From NCBI GenBank assembly GCA_017541305.1, contig JAFXZJ010000062.1, forward strand, positions 1-56,443: a stretch of DNA of 56,443 nt, in the 5' to 3' direction. The notes beneath the pieces were generated by a model. It had not been told where the DNA came from and did no database searches. It saw nothing but the letters and a program-made list of their open reading frames with translations. This stretch comes from Clostridia bacterium. Its GTDB lineage: Bacteria; Bacillota; Clostridia; Christensenellales; CAG-138. The position numbers and the translations under genes were made by a program. Below, one piece after another: positions 1 to 8,914 of the stretch (the first letter of the stretch is position 1; the number at the start of each line of letters is the position of its first letter).

Positions 1-1098
1 TTTGACGGCAACCAGGGCGTTATAGTGATAGCCGCCACCAACAGGCCCGACGTGCTGGATCCCGCGCTGTTGAGGCCCGGCAGGTTCGACCGCCAGATAA
101 CCGTCGATTACCCCGACGTGAAGGGCCGCGAGGCGATCTTGAGGCTTTATGCCGAGACAAAGCCCATGGCCGACGACGTGGATCTTGAAAAGATTGCCAA
201 GCTGACCCCCGGCATGACCGGCGCGGATCTTGAGAACATACTGAACGAGGCGGCGATACTTGCCACCCGCCGCAAGCTGAAGGCGATCGATACCGATCTG
301 ATCTCGGAAGCGATGAAGCGCGTCACCTGGGGCCCCGAAAAGAAGAGCCGCGTGGTGACTCCCGAAAGCAAATTCAGCACCGCCACTCACGAGGTGGGCC
401 ACGCGATCGTTATGAAGATGCTGCCCAACTGCGACCCCATCGACGAGCTTTCCGTCATTCAGCGCGGCAGGGCGCTGGGCTACACCAGCTATATCCCCTC
501 CGACGACCGCACCTCGCTCACAAAGGGCAAGATGCTTGACGAGATAGCGGGGCTCATGGGCGGGCGCATGGCCGAGGCCGTGAGGCTTTCGGACATATCC
601 ACCGGCGCGCAGAACGATCTGAAGCGCGCGACCGAGCTTGCAAAGCGCATGGTGACCGAATTCGGCATGAGCGAAAAGATAGGCCCCGTGTTCCTTGCCG
701 GCGGCGAGGAGGTATTCATAGGCCGCGAATGGGGGCATCAGCCCAATTATTCCGAGGCCATGGCCGCCGATATCGACGCGGAGGTGCGCCGCATACTTGA
801 GGAGGCCGCCGACAGGGCGCGCCGCATAATCGAGGAGAACGCCGACGCGATGACGCGCGTGATCGACGCGCTGGTGGAGCACGAGCACATAACCGGCTCC
901 GAATTCGACCGGCTGCTGAAGGGCGTTGACGACTGGCAGGATAAGCCCGTGGCCGTCCCCGCCGAGGCGTCGTTCGAAGCGATCGAAAAAGCAATGACCG
1001 AGCTTCCCGCGGACGCGGATCATGCCGAGGCGCCCGAGGAAGACGGCGCAGACGCCGGGCTGAGCGGCCCGGAGGAAGAAAAAGGATCCGATGTTTGA
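1..1098 (+). CDS. ftsH: FtsH, ATP-dependent zinc metalloprotease (5' end outside window)
   Basis: This is the C-terminal part of FtsH, the membrane-anchored AAA+ protease that unfolds and degrades membrane and short-lived cytosolic proteins. The frame is open from base 1, so the membrane segments and Walker motifs lie upstream. Visible are the second region of homology (ATNRPDVLDPALLRPGRFDR), the AAA lid, the zinc site HEVGH at 388-402 (the family usual is HEAGH), and the protease-domain signature ISTGAQNDL with its third zinc ligand. The acidic C-terminal tail is typical. It ends in TGA and overlaps the next gene by 8 bp, so the two are probably co-translated. Confidence 0.97.
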   Translation, partial: FDGNQGVIVIAATNRPDVLDPALLRPGRFDRQITVDYPDVKGREAILRLYAETKPMADDVDLEKIAKLTPGMTGADLENILNEAAILATRRKLKAIDTDLISEAMKRVTWGPEKKSRVVTPESKFSTATHEVGHAIVMKMLPNCDPIDELSVIQRGRALGYTSYIPSDDRTSLTKGKMLDEIAGLMGGRMAEAVRLSDISTGAQNDLKRATELAKRMVTEFGMSEKIGPVFLAGGEEVFIGREWGHQPNYSEAMAADIDAEVRRILEEAADRARRIIEENADAMTRVIDALVEHEHITGSEFDRLLKGVDDWQDKPVAVPAEASFEAIEKAMTELPADADHAEAPEEDGADAGLSGPEEEKGSDV

Positions 1099-2347
1099 TC
1101 TGCATACGCATTCGAATTTCTCGGACGGCACCCTGCCGCCCGAGAAACTTATAGAGGAGGCCTCGGATTCGGGCCTTACCCTTATGTCGCTCACCGATCA
1201 CGATACCGCCCTGGGCGTGCCCCGTGCGCGCGCGGCGGCGAACCGGCTTGGGCTGCCCTTTCTTTGCGGGATCGAGCTTGAGGCCGAGTGCGAGGACGAG
1301 CTGCACATACTGGGCCTGGGCATCGACCCCTTTGCGCCCAAGCTGCGCGGCATAGTCGCCCTGCAGGACAGGCGGCGCGACGAGCGCAACGAGCGCGTAT
1401 TCGAGCTGCTTTTGAGGGACGGGATGGATATTCGCCCCTTCATGCCCGAAACGGGCGGCACCGTGACGCGGGCGAATATGGCCCGCGCGATGGCCGACGC
1501 GGGCTTTGCGCGCAGCGTGAACGACGCGTTCCGCTCATATCTCGGGCGGGGGCAGCGCTATTACGTGCCCCAGCTGCACCCCTCCATGCCCCAGGTGGTG
1601 GACGCGATTCGCGCGTCGGGCGGAGTGGCGGTGCTCGCGCACCCCATGAAGATGAAGGTGGATCACCGCAGGCTGATCGAGGCCATGAAGGCCGAGGGGC
1701 TGTGGGGAGTTGAAGCCTATTACGGCAATTTCGACGAGGAGACCACCGCTTATTTTTCGGCCCTTGCAAAGGAATTCGCGCTTCGTCCCACCTGCGGGAG
1801 CGATTTTCACGGATCGAACCGCCCCGGAGTCACCCTGGGCTGCTCGTGGCGCGATACCGAGGAGCTTCGCGTGACCGAAGGGCTTTTGCTTTCGCGCTTC
1901 TGCCGCAGAAGGGGCGGGCTGACGCTGAACGAATTCCAGCGCGCTGCCGATTCGATAACCTCGGAGCTGCCCGAGGAATTCTTCAAGGGCTTGAACGGCG
2001 GCGTGGTGATCGCCGAGCGCGCCAAGCTGCACAAAAAAAGCCTGCCCGAAAGGCCGCTTTACATACTGGGCGAATACCGTCACGGCGGGCCCGAGGGCTG
2101 CTATATCACGTTGTATTACGGCTCGTTCCTTAAAACGAAGGGGCATCTGCGCGGGAAGGAGCTTGAGGACGAGCTGCGCCGCGTGATACTGCACGAGTTC
2201 CGCCACCATCTGGAGATACGCGCGGGCGAGCACGATCTTGAGTATGAGGACGACCTGAGCATTGCGGAATACCTTGACGGCGAAAGCGCAGACGAAGCCC
2301 CCTCCTCCACCACCTATTCCTCTCCCTTCCGGTTCGAGGTCCGCTGA
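1091..2347 (+). CDS. PHP-domain phosphoesterase fused to a zincin-like metallopeptidase domain
   Basis: 418 residues. Residues 1 to about 265 form a PHP metal-dependent phosphoesterase: DLHTHSNFSDG at the start, LTDHDT, GIELE, a late VLAHP and GSDFHG supply the His/Asp metal ligands. The nearest named relatives are RNase AM/YciV-type enzymes that act on nucleotides or short RNA; the substrate here is unknown. Residues about 275-390 look like the Zincin_1 (DUF1025) family, with LNGGVVI, YILGEY, ITLYYGSF and the zinc motif HEFRHH. These are usually separate proteins, so the fusion is notable; the frame has no break. AAAGGA lies 5 nt before the ATG. The ATG of the next gene overlaps this TGA by one base. 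Confidence 0.85.
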   Translation: MFDLHTHSNFSDGTLPPEKLIEEASDSGLTLMSLTDHDTALGVPRARAAANRLGLPFLCGIELEAECEDELHILGLGIDPFAPKLRGIVALQDRRRDERNERVFELLLRDGMDIRPFMPETGGTVTRANMARAMADAGFARSVNDAFRSYLGRGQRYYVPQLHPSMPQVVDAIRASGGVAVLAHPMKMKVDHRRLIEAMKAEGLWGVEAYYGNFDEETTAYFSALAKEFALRPTCGSDFHGSNRPGVTLGCSWRDTEELRVTEGLLLSRFCRRRGGLTLNEFQRAADSITSELPEEFFKGLNGGVVIAERAKLHKKSLPERPLYILGEYRHGGPEGCYITLYYGSFLKTKGHLRGKELEDELRRVILHEFRHHLEIRAGEHDLEYEDDLSIAEYLDGESADEAPSSTTYSSPFRFEVR

Positions 2348-3216
2348 TGAGGCCGCTTGAATACACCGTGCCGGAGGGCGAAGGCTGTACCGTACGCCAC
2401 GTGCTGACGGAGGTCTTTTGCATGTCGTCATCGCACATCTCGCGCCTGAAGCGGCGTGAGAACGGCATAACCAGGAACGGCGCCCCCTGCTATACCACGG
2501 CGCGCTGCGCTCCCGGCGACGTGATACGCGCGCTGATAACCGACCCGCCCGATACCAAGCGGCTGGAGCCCATGCCCATGCCCCTTGATATCGCATATGA
2601 GGACGAGTGGCTGATCGTGATAAACAAGCCCGCCGGGCTGACCGTGCATCCCGAGCGCAGCGGCATGGGAGGCTCGGTTGAAAACGCGCTGACGGCGCAC
2701 CTTGCAAACGATGAATTCGTGCACACCGTTTCGCGCCTTGACCGCGGCACGAGCGGGCTTATGACCGTGGCCAAATGCGGCTATATGCACGAAAGGATGA
2801 TACGCCTGCTGCACACGCCCGATTTTAAGAAGGAATACCTGGGCCTTTGCTGGGGCGCTCCCGCAGAAAGGCACGGCTTTATACGCCTGCCCATCGCGCA
2901 TCCCGAGGGCGAGAATTACCGGATGCAGGTTGATAAGGACGGGCTTCCCTCCGTGACCGAATATGAATTTGTGAGCGCGCACGGGGAATTTTCGCTGATG
3001 CGCCTTATACCGCACACAGGGCGCATGCATCAGCTGAGGGTGCACATGGCGGCGATAGGGCATCCGCTCGTGGGCGACTGGCTTTATGGCGAGGAGGTGC
3101 CCTTCATAGATCACGCCGCGCTGCATTCGCATTACCTGCGCTTCGTGCATCCGATGACGGGCGGGGTCGTGGAGTCGGCTGCCCCCCTGCCCCCGGAGAT
3201 CGCGAAGCTTCTGTGA
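2347..3216 (+). CDS. RluA-family pseudouridine synthase
   Basis: 289 residues. It isomerises specific uridines in rRNA or tRNA to pseudouridine. The N-terminal 75 residues resemble an S4 RNA-binding domain (SSSHISRLKRRENGI). The catalytic motif is SRLDRGTSGL, with Asp as the nucleophile. Further family blocks are DEWLIVINKPAGLTVHP, EYLGLCWG and HTGRMHQLRVHMAAIGHPLVGD. An RluD-like role is likely, but target sites cannot be read from sequence. It is the third gene of a coupled ftsH-PHP-rluA-type run. Confidence 0.93.
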   Translation: MRPLEYTVPEGEGCTVRHVLTEVFCMSSSHISRLKRRENGITRNGAPCYTTARCAPGDVIRALITDPPDTKRLEPMPMPLDIAYEDEWLIVINKPAGLTVHPERSGMGGSVENALTAHLANDEFVHTVSRLDRGTSGLMTVAKCGYMHERMIRLLHTPDFKKEYLGLCWGAPAERHGFIRLPIAHPEGENYRMQVDKDGLPSVTEYEFVSAHGEFSLMRLIPHTGRMHQLRVHMAAIGHPLVGDWLYGEEVPFIDHAALHSHYLRFVHPMTGGVVESAAPLPPEIAKLL

Positions 3217-3357
3217 ATAAAATATACGGAACCTTTTTGCGCTTTCGCTCGTTTAATAGATGTAACGGGCGGGCAAGGGCATGATCCGCCTCCCGCCGAA
3301 TATGCTTTATAAGCTTTGAAAATGAAAGGAACGCCCCTTTGGGGCAAGGTGATCTTA

Positions 3358-4245
3358 ATGAAAAAGTTTACTGCAATATTACTTACCGCGATATTCACGA
3401 TATTCGCCTGCATACCCGCCTTTGCAATGGACGAGGGCGACCGCAGGCTTGTGCTTGGCGCCGACCTTACCGACGAGCAGAAGGCCGAGGCGATACAGTA
3501 CTTCGGCATAACCGAGGAGACCCCGCTGCTCACCGTCACCAACCGCGACGAGCGCCAGTATTTCGAGGGCAAGCTGCCCGACGGCAAGCTGGGCCACGTT
3601 GCGCTTTCAAGCATCTATATCGTTGCCAAGGCAAAGGGCTCCGGCCTTAACATAACCACCCACAACATCAACTACGTCACCCCCGATATGTATGAGAGCG
3701 CGCTGATCTCCGCCGGCATCACCGACGCGGATATCTCCATCTGGGCGCCCCGCCCCATCAGCGGCACCGCGGCGCTCACGGGCATATACAAGGCGTATGA
3801 GGACATGACGGGCCGCTTCCTCGATTCCCAGGCGAAGGATCTTGGCATTGAGGAGCTCATCGCCACCGGCAAGCTTGCCGAATACATAGGCTCGGAGGAG
3901 GCCCTTGCCATAATCCGCGACGTCAAGAAGATACTGGACGAGACCCGCAATATGCCCGACGACGACGTGATGGCAAAGATACACGGCATAGCCGGCGAAT
4001 ACAACGTCACCCTGACCGAGGATCAGGCGAACCAGATATTCCGCCTTGCCCGCATGTTCGAGGGCCTTTCCGCCGAGGAGATACAGCAGCGCCTTGTCAA
4101 CATGGCCAACGCCGCAAAGGACGCGCAGTCCTTCGGTCAGGTCGTGCAGGGCATAATCGATTCCATAGGCGAATTCTTCAAGGTGATCGGGGATTTCTTT
4201 GCCGATATCTGGAACAACTGGTTCGGCGGCGGAGAGAACAACTGA
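3358..4245 (+). CDS. Secreted DUF1002 family protein
   Basis: 295 residues. The start at 3358 is chosen because MKKFTAILLTAIFTIFACIPAFA is a clean signal peptide and AAGGTGAT lies just upstream; an upstream in-frame TTG at 3316 has no ribosome site. The mature protein shows DUF1002 character: a LGADLTDEQKAEAIQYFG opening, a VTNRDERQYFEGKLP block, then a helical region ending in a hydrophobic stretch (IGEFFKVIGDFFADIWNNWF). DUF1002 proteins are exported by many Bacillota and have no settled function. The 140-bp gap from the preceding gene carries a short GCCCC-TTT-GGGGC hairpin just before the ribosome site. Confidence 0.85.
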   Translation: MKKFTAILLTAIFTIFACIPAFAMDEGDRRLVLGADLTDEQKAEAIQYFGITEETPLLTVTNRDERQYFEGKLPDGKLGHVALSSIYIVAKAKGSGLNITTHNINYVTPDMYESALISAGITDADISIWAPRPISGTAALTGIYKAYEDMTGRFLDSQAKDLGIEELIATGKLAEYIGSEEALAIIRDVKKILDETRNMPDDDVMAKIHGIAGEYNVTLTEDQANQIFRLARMFEGLSAEEIQQRLVNMANAAKDAQSFGQVVQGIIDSIGEFFKVIGDFFADIWNNWFGGGENN

Positions 4246-4300
4246 TTCAGCCAACCTTTCAATATGCGGCGGAGCAAAACGCTCCCCGCGCTTCCCATAA

Positions 4301-4342
4301 AAACAAGGGCTGTTGCATTTATGATCAACAGCCTTGTTTCAT
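4301..4342 (+). terminator. Terminator after the DUF1002 gene
   Basis: A long stem (ACAAGGGCTGTTG pairing with CAACAGCCTTGT, one bulged G) with a T-rich 3' flank, 55 bp downstream of the DUF1002 stop codon. The A-rich left flank could also let it act on the opposite strand. Confidence 0.7.
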
Positions 4343-4372
4343 TATTCGGATGTTTCCGTGGTTATTATCATT

Positions 4373-4512
4373 CCCTCATCCACCGCGGATACGCTTCGCT
4401 GCCGCGGTCCCCCTTCCCCCAAGGGAAGGCAGGACGCTGCGCGGGAACTCACAATAAGCCTTCCCTTGGGGGAAGGGGGACCGCCGGCCCTAAGGACGGC
4501 GGTGGATGAGGG
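4373..4512. repeat. 140-bp palindromic REP/MITE-like element
   Basis: Two nested inverted repeats: outer arms CCCTCATCCACCGC (4373-4386) and its exact complement (4499-4512), and inner arms around GGTCCCCCTTCCCCCAAGG and its complement. There is no coding capacity. Related CCTTCCCC/GGGGAAGG and CCCTCATC palindromes occur at 56130-56280, so this is a dispersed non-autonomous repeat rather than a single terminator. Such elements are common in gut Clostridia. Confidence 0.75.
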
Positions 4513-4616
4513 ATCGGAAAACCGCTATACGTTTCCAATCAACAAAAACCTTAATTCAAATCCTAAATGCAGCAGCCCCGTTTTCGATGATAAGGTGACG
4601 ATGACAAGGGGACAGT

Positions 4617-6356
4617 TCAATTTATCCCCATCGCAAGCCTCAGTATCAGCAGCGCATCGGTCGTGTCGATGATCCCGTTACCGTCCATATCGCAGTTTGC
4701 AAGCAGCGCTTCGGGATCGCCCTCGATAGAAAGCGCGCAGCGAATCACAAGCAGCGCATCGGTCGTATCGACGGCCCCGCTGTTATCCGCGTCGCCGGGA
4801 AGCGCGGGCGTGCCTGACGGGGCAAACCTTGCAATATAGACCTTTTCCTCCACTGGAGCGGGGGTAGGATCCTCAAGATCGTAGTCCGTTACCGCGATCA
4901 CGTATTCCGCATCGGTCGAAAGCAGTTCATCGTTTTCGTTGAACCAGCCGACGAATTCGTAGCCCTCGTCGGGCTGAGCGACTACCGTTTCATCGTACTC
5001 ATCATACTCGTTGCCGTTCTTATACCCTATGGTCCCGCCCTCGCCGGCTGTTACAAGGTTGGGATTGAGCGCATCTATGCCGCTGAGATCGAGCGAGGAA
5101 AGCGCATTGCCGGAGCAGTTCAGGGTTGCGAGCTTGGTATTATTGGTCAGATCGAGCTCTGTCAGTCTGTTGCCGCTGCAATCAAAAAGCATCAGCTCGG
5201 GACAATTGCTTACGTCAAGCTCCGAAAGCCCGTTATTTCTGCAGCTGAACCATTCAAGTGCGGGATTGTATGCGACGTTGAGCTCCGTTAAATTATTGTC
5301 CGTACAGTAAAGATCCGTGAGTTTACGATTGTTCGTTACATTGAGCGATGAGATATTGTTCTCCGAGCAGTTTAACACCTGCAGTTCTGTGTTGGCAAAA
5401 ACATCTATCCTGCTGAGATCGTTGCCGATACAGTAAAGTCTTTGCAGACTCGGGTTTTGGGTCAGGCTAAGCTCAGAAATATTGTTGTAATTGCAGTTTA
5501 ACGTCTGAAGATTAGTATTGTGAGACAGGTTCAGTGAACTGAGCTCGTTTTGATAGCAGTAAAGATTAACAAGGGAGGTGCAGTCGGAAAGATTGAGTTC
5601 AGTCAATCGGTTGCTAATGCAGCCAAAATTATTTAACGAGTAATTTCCTAACAAGTCAATCGAGGCGAGCTCATTATAATTACAATCAAGTGTCATTAAC
5701 GCATAGTCGCTGGAGACGTTCAGCTCTGTAAGATGATTACTATTACAGACCAGTGTTTGGAGCTCACTCTTTGATGAAACATCCAACGCAGTCAAGCTGT
5801 TTCCGTCGCACAAAAGGGTCTCCAAATGCGGATTCCTTGAAACATCAAGATTAGTCAGCCTGCAGTTTTTACACGAAAGAAAATACAACTCAGGGTTATC
5901 GGACAAATCCAATTCTGAGATAGGATTGTTATCGCATGCAAGCACTTCAAGAGCAAAGGCCCCAGTCACATTCACGGAGCTGATGCTGCTGTTGGTAATA
6001 TCGATATTCTTCAGCAATCTGCAATCACTTAGATCAAGGTCGCCAACGCAGCCGGCATATCCGATGGACACTCTATCTATACTGAGCCCTTCTTCCGTTT
6101 CCACCCAGACAAAGAACCATTCGCCCCATGTGGAGGGATCGTTCACATCATACTCTGCGCCAACCAGTCCGCTGAGCTTTTCACCGTTTTTGACGCCGCT
6201 CTCATCGGCGATCTCGAGAAATGCGGCCAGCTTTTGATAGTCGTGGGGATTATAGTCCTCAAGATCGGGAGCAACTGTTTCCTCCGCGTGTGTCAGCGGG
6301 ACAAGCGAGAAAACAAGCAGCAGGGCAAGCAGCATGGAAAGCAGCTTCCTTTTCAT
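4617..6356 (-). CDS. Secreted leucine-rich-repeat protein with C-terminal dockerin
   Basis: 579 residues. It has a signal peptide (MKRKLLSMLLALLLVFSLVPLTHA), then from about 110 to 430 roughly 15 short repeats of 21 residues of the form LxxLxCxxNxLTxLDVSxN, each with a Cys. A beta-grasp-like segment follows (YEFVGWFNENDELL), then residues 515-579 form a type I dockerin with two Ca-binding loops, DADNSGAVDTTDAL and DMDGNGIIDTTDAL. Dockerins bind cohesins; no cohesin is visible in this window. GGAGG lies 7 nt before the ATG. The N-terminal two thirds of the gene is clearly more AT-rich than the dockerin end, which suggests an assembled or transferred origin. Confidence 0.9.
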   Translation of the reverse strand: MKRKLLSMLLALLLVFSLVPLTHAEETVAPDLEDYNPHDYQKLAAFLEIADESGVKNGEKLSGLVGAEYDVNDPSTWGEWFFVWVETEEGLSIDRVSIGYAGCVGDLDLSDCRLLKNIDITNSSISSVNVTGAFALEVLACDNNPISELDLSDNPELYFLSCKNCRLTNLDVSRNPHLETLLCDGNSLTALDVSSKSELQTLVCNSNHLTELNVSSDYALMTLDCNYNELASIDLLGNYSLNNFGCISNRLTELNLSDCTSLVNLYCYQNELSSLNLSHNTNLQTLNCNYNNISELSLTQNPSLQRLYCIGNDLSRIDVFANTELQVLNCSENNISSLNVTNNRKLTDLYCTDNNLTELNVAYNPALEWFSCRNNGLSELDVSNCPELMLFDCSGNRLTELDLTNNTKLATLNCSGNALSSLDLSGIDALNPNLVTAGEGGTIGYKNGNEYDEYDETVVAQPDEGYEFVGWFNENDELLSTDAEYVIAVTDYDLEDPTPAPVEEKVYIARFAPSGTPALPGDADNSGAVDTTDALLVIRCALSIEGDPEALLANCDMDGNGIIDTTDALLILRLAMGIN

Positions 6357-6477
6357 AATATGACCTCCGGTTTTATGACGTTCTTCCCGTCAGATTTAAG
6401 AAGCGTCACATGTTCGTCGTGCTTTGATGGTATTTTCTGCCATCGGCAATAAAACATGTCCGTTCCTCATTGAACAT

Positions 6478-6506
6478 ATAATAGCATGTCCAATTTGCAA
6501 TGTCAA
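6478..6506 (-). promoter_or_regulatory. Sigma-A promoter of the LRR-dockerin gene
   Basis: On the minus strand TTGACA (6501-6506), 17 nt, TATTAT (6478-6483). CATGTCC occurs at 6455-6461 and 6485-6491, 30 bp apart and flanking the -10 box; a related CATGTTC lies at 6409-6415. These are candidate operator half-sites for the divergently encoded regulator. Confidence 0.75.
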
Positions 6507-6516
6507 TACTTTTTTC

Positions 6517-6545
6517 TTGATTTCCGACGCTTTTTGATGTACAAT
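6517..6545 (+). promoter_or_regulatory. Sigma-A promoter of the ArsR-like regulator gene
   Basis: TTGATT (6517-6522), 17 nt, TACAAT (6540-6545), about 30 bp before the ATG at 6576. It is back to back with the LRR-dockerin promoter, with the two -35 boxes only 10 bp apart, so one bound protein could affect both. Confidence 0.75.
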
Positions 6546-6575
6546 ATGCATTGACACAGATTATGAGAGGAGCTT

Positions 6576-7709
6576 ATGCATTCCGTGCAGTACTTTCCCG
6601 AGGTAATTCCCCTGTTTGAGGCGTATACGTACCTCACCCAAAGGTTTGCCGTTGACAGAACGGCTGACCGAATCAGGTATTACGAATCCCGCAAAGACCA
6701 GATATCACATAAGAAATGGACGTATTTCGAGCGAATAGCGGAGCTTCAAAACGAGCTTGATGAGCTGATCGCAGCCGACGGGCTTCTTGAGCACTATTTC
6801 ACTCCGCTTAAAACCAAAGAGCACATGCCCGACAGGAGACCGATCACACTTGGCGGGATGCTTCTGTATCCCCCGCCCGGGTTCGAATACCCTTTCAGCT
6901 TCGAAGGGTTGATGAAATATTGCGAAGGCGCAGAACAGCAGGCGCTGCTCGATTGCTATTACGGAGCCACCCTCGCTCCATTTTACACGGACAACTGCGA
7001 GATGGATAAAGTCAGTATGTCTTTTATCATTTCTGCGGTCAACAGCATTCTTGTCGATACGGAGGATAAATGGGCGATCATCGACTGCATTTCAAATCCG
7101 CTTGAACATTTGGAAAAGCTTCGTCCGATCGTCACGCGCGTTATCGACTATATCAAGGAAAAGAGCGTTGAGTTCTCCGATATTATTGCGGAGGAAATGG
7201 GTGCGTTCTGCGCGCCGAATGCAGTATTCGGGAATCTTGGCAGCATCATGCACGCGGAGATTCGGCCCAAGGATTTTGCCTCCGCAAAAGCGTTCGTCAG
7301 TCTGCTGTCCTTTAACGGTGTTGAGCTTTCGTATAAGCTCGAGTCACTTGAATACAACAGGATCGTTCTCGGGATCTTTCTTAATACGATCATCGAGCTT
7401 AGAAGTGAGGAAAACAATGCCGACGTACACATCAAGCTCCTCAAGATGCTCTCCGACCGGAATCGTTTTAAGATCCTGCACGAGCTGTGCGGAAGGGAAT
7501 CCTACGGACAGGAGCTTGCGGACAAGTTCGGCGGGGCGAGGAGCGGGATCTACTATCACCTTGAAAAGCTGCTGGGGTATGGCCTCATTGACGTAAGGAT
7601 GACCGAATACCGCACCCTCTACAAGATGAACAGGCAGAACGTCTATGATAATCTAACCGCCCTGCGCGATTATCTCGTTGACGGTTGGAAGCCGGAGAAT
7701 GCAGAGTGA
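6576..7709 (+). CDS. Regulator with C-terminal ArsR-type winged helix
   Basis: 377 residues, no signal peptide. Residues about 285-370 form an ArsR/HTH winged helix: LLKMLSDRNRFKILHELC, then SYGQELADKFGGARSGIYYHLEKLLGYGLI. The N-terminal 280 residues are helical and not recognised; they could sense a ligand or mediate oligomerisation. GAGAGGAGC lies 6 nt before the ATG. The gene diverges from the LRR-dockerin gene and has similar intermediate base composition, so the two may form one transferred regulator-target unit. That link is inference from position and shared promoter DNA. Confidence 0.75.
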   Translation: MHSVQYFPEVIPLFEAYTYLTQRFAVDRTADRIRYYESRKDQISHKKWTYFERIAELQNELDELIAADGLLEHYFTPLKTKEHMPDRRPITLGGMLLYPPPGFEYPFSFEGLMKYCEGAEQQALLDCYYGATLAPFYTDNCEMDKVSMSFIISAVNSILVDTEDKWAIIDCISNPLEHLEKLRPIVTRVIDYIKEKSVEFSDIIAEEMGAFCAPNAVFGNLGSIMHAEIRPKDFASAKAFVSLLSFNGVELSYKLESLEYNRIVLGIFLNTIIELRSEENNADVHIKLLKMLSDRNRFKILHELCGRESYGQELADKFGGARSGIYYHLEKLLGYGLIDVRMTEYRTLYKMNRQNVYDNLTALRDYLVDGWKPENAE

Positions 7710-7733
7710 GTCGGATACGCGAAACTGACCGCG

Positions 7734-7811
7734 GGGGACGGTTCTGAACGGTTGATTATGCCGGTTTCATTCGGGCGGAAGTATAATCACTCACCACTTA
7801 GAACCGTCCCC
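7734..7811. repeat. Short inverted-repeat element (GGGGACGGTTCT arms)
   Basis: 12-bp perfect arms, GGGGACGGTTCT (7734-7745) and its complement (7800-7811), enclose about 54 bp without coding potential. Arms beginning GGGGACGGTTC recur between genes in many Clostridia, so a small non-autonomous element is more likely than a terminator. Confidence 0.6.
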
Positions 7812-7895
7812 ATTGGTTAGTTAGCTTCGGGGCTTTCTTTTTTGCGTGAAATGAGGTATAATGCTCTCGATAAAACCGATACAGGAGCGAACGAT

Positions 7896-8807
7896 ATGAA
7901 ACTCAACGAAAAGATACTCTACTCCCCCGAGGTGGCGGAGGCGATTTTAAACGACCGTCCGGTGATCGCGCTCGAGAGCACGATAATCTCCCACGGCATG
8001 CCCTATCCGCAGAACGTGGAGACGGCAAAGAACTGCGAGCGCATAGCGCGTGAGAACGGCGCTGTCCCCGCGACCTGCGCTATCTTGGGCGGGTCGCTTT
8101 GCGTGGGCCTGACCCCCGATCAGCTCGAATACCTGGGCAAGACCGGCCCCGCCGTGTTGAAGGCGAGCCGCCGCGACATCGCCGTGATCGCCTCAAGGGG
8201 CGGCGACGGGGCGCTGACCGTTGCGGGCACCATGATACTGGCGCACATGGCGGGGATTCGGGTGTTTGCCACGGGCGGCATAGGCGGCGTGCACAGGGGC
8301 GCGACGGAGACGATGGATATTTCCGCCGATCTTGAGGAGCTTGGGCGCACCTCCGTTGCGGTCGTCTGCGCGGGCGCCAAGAGCATACTGGATATCGGCC
8401 TGACGCTTGAATACCTTGAGACCAAGGGCGTGCCCGTGATCGGCTTCGGCACGAACGAGATGCCCGCCTTCTATACGCGCACGTCCGGCTTCGGCGTGGA
8501 TTACCGCATGGACGACCCCGCGGAGATCGCCGCGGCGCTGAAAGCGAAGCTGGAGCTTGGCATTGCGGGCGGCACGCTGATAGTCAACCCCGTGCCCGAG
8601 AAGTATTCCATGGACAAGGCGAAGATCGACGCCGTGATCGAGGCGGCGGTGGAAAAGGCGAAGACGCTGGGCGTAAAGGGCAAGAACATCACGCCCTTCC
8701 TGCTTGCCGAGATAAAGGACGTGACGGGCGGCGAAAGCCTTGACGCCAATATCGCCCTCGTCTACAACAACGTGAGGCTGGCAGCGAAGATCGCTTCGGC
8801 CATGTGA
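7896..8807 (+). CDS. psuG: Pseudouridine-5'-phosphate glycosidase
   Basis: 303 residues. PsuG reversibly splits pseudouridine 5'-phosphate into uracil and ribose 5-phosphate during pseudouridine salvage. Hallmarks are ALESTIISHGMPYPQN near the N-terminus, PATCAILGG, RRDIAVIASRGGDGALTVAGT, FATGGIGGVHRG, VVCAGAKSILDI, FGTNEMPAFYTR and ANIALVYNNVRLAAKIA at the end. The start is 7896, with AGGAG 8 nt upstream and a TATAAT at 7857-7862; an in-frame ATG at 7842 lies upstream of that -10 box. No pseudouridine kinase (psuK) or transporter sits beside it, so the partner must be elsewhere. Confidence 0.95.
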   Translation: MKLNEKILYSPEVAEAILNDRPVIALESTIISHGMPYPQNVETAKNCERIARENGAVPATCAILGGSLCVGLTPDQLEYLGKTGPAVLKASRRDIAVIASRGGDGALTVAGTMILAHMAGIRVFATGGIGGVHRGATETMDISADLEELGRTSVAVVCAGAKSILDIGLTLEYLETKGVPVIGFGTNEMPAFYTRTSGFGVDYRMDDPAEIAAALKAKLELGIAGGTLIVNPVPEKYSMDKAKIDAVIEAAVEKAKTLGVKGKNITPFLLAEIKDVTGGESLDANIALVYNNVRLAAKIASAM

Positions 8808-8811
8808 GCAT

Positions 8812-8837
8812 AAAAAAGGGGGAGCTCCCCCTTTTTT
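8812..8837 (+). terminator. Terminator of psuG
   Basis: A perfect palindrome: six A, GGGGGAGCTCCCCC, six T. It starts 4 bp after the psuG stop and is a strong intrinsic terminator. Confidence 0.9.
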
Positions 8838-8914
8838 CATTTTGCGTGTAAGAAAACCCGTTATTTTCCGTTATATAGTATGAAAGGTTTTTCACACGAA
8901 AGGAGGCACGGGCA

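Noticed and set aside
4334-4672. A 112-codon plus-strand frame over the 140-bp palindrome.
   Set aside because: It lies in repeat DNA and runs into the 3' end of the LRR-dockerin gene in antisense.
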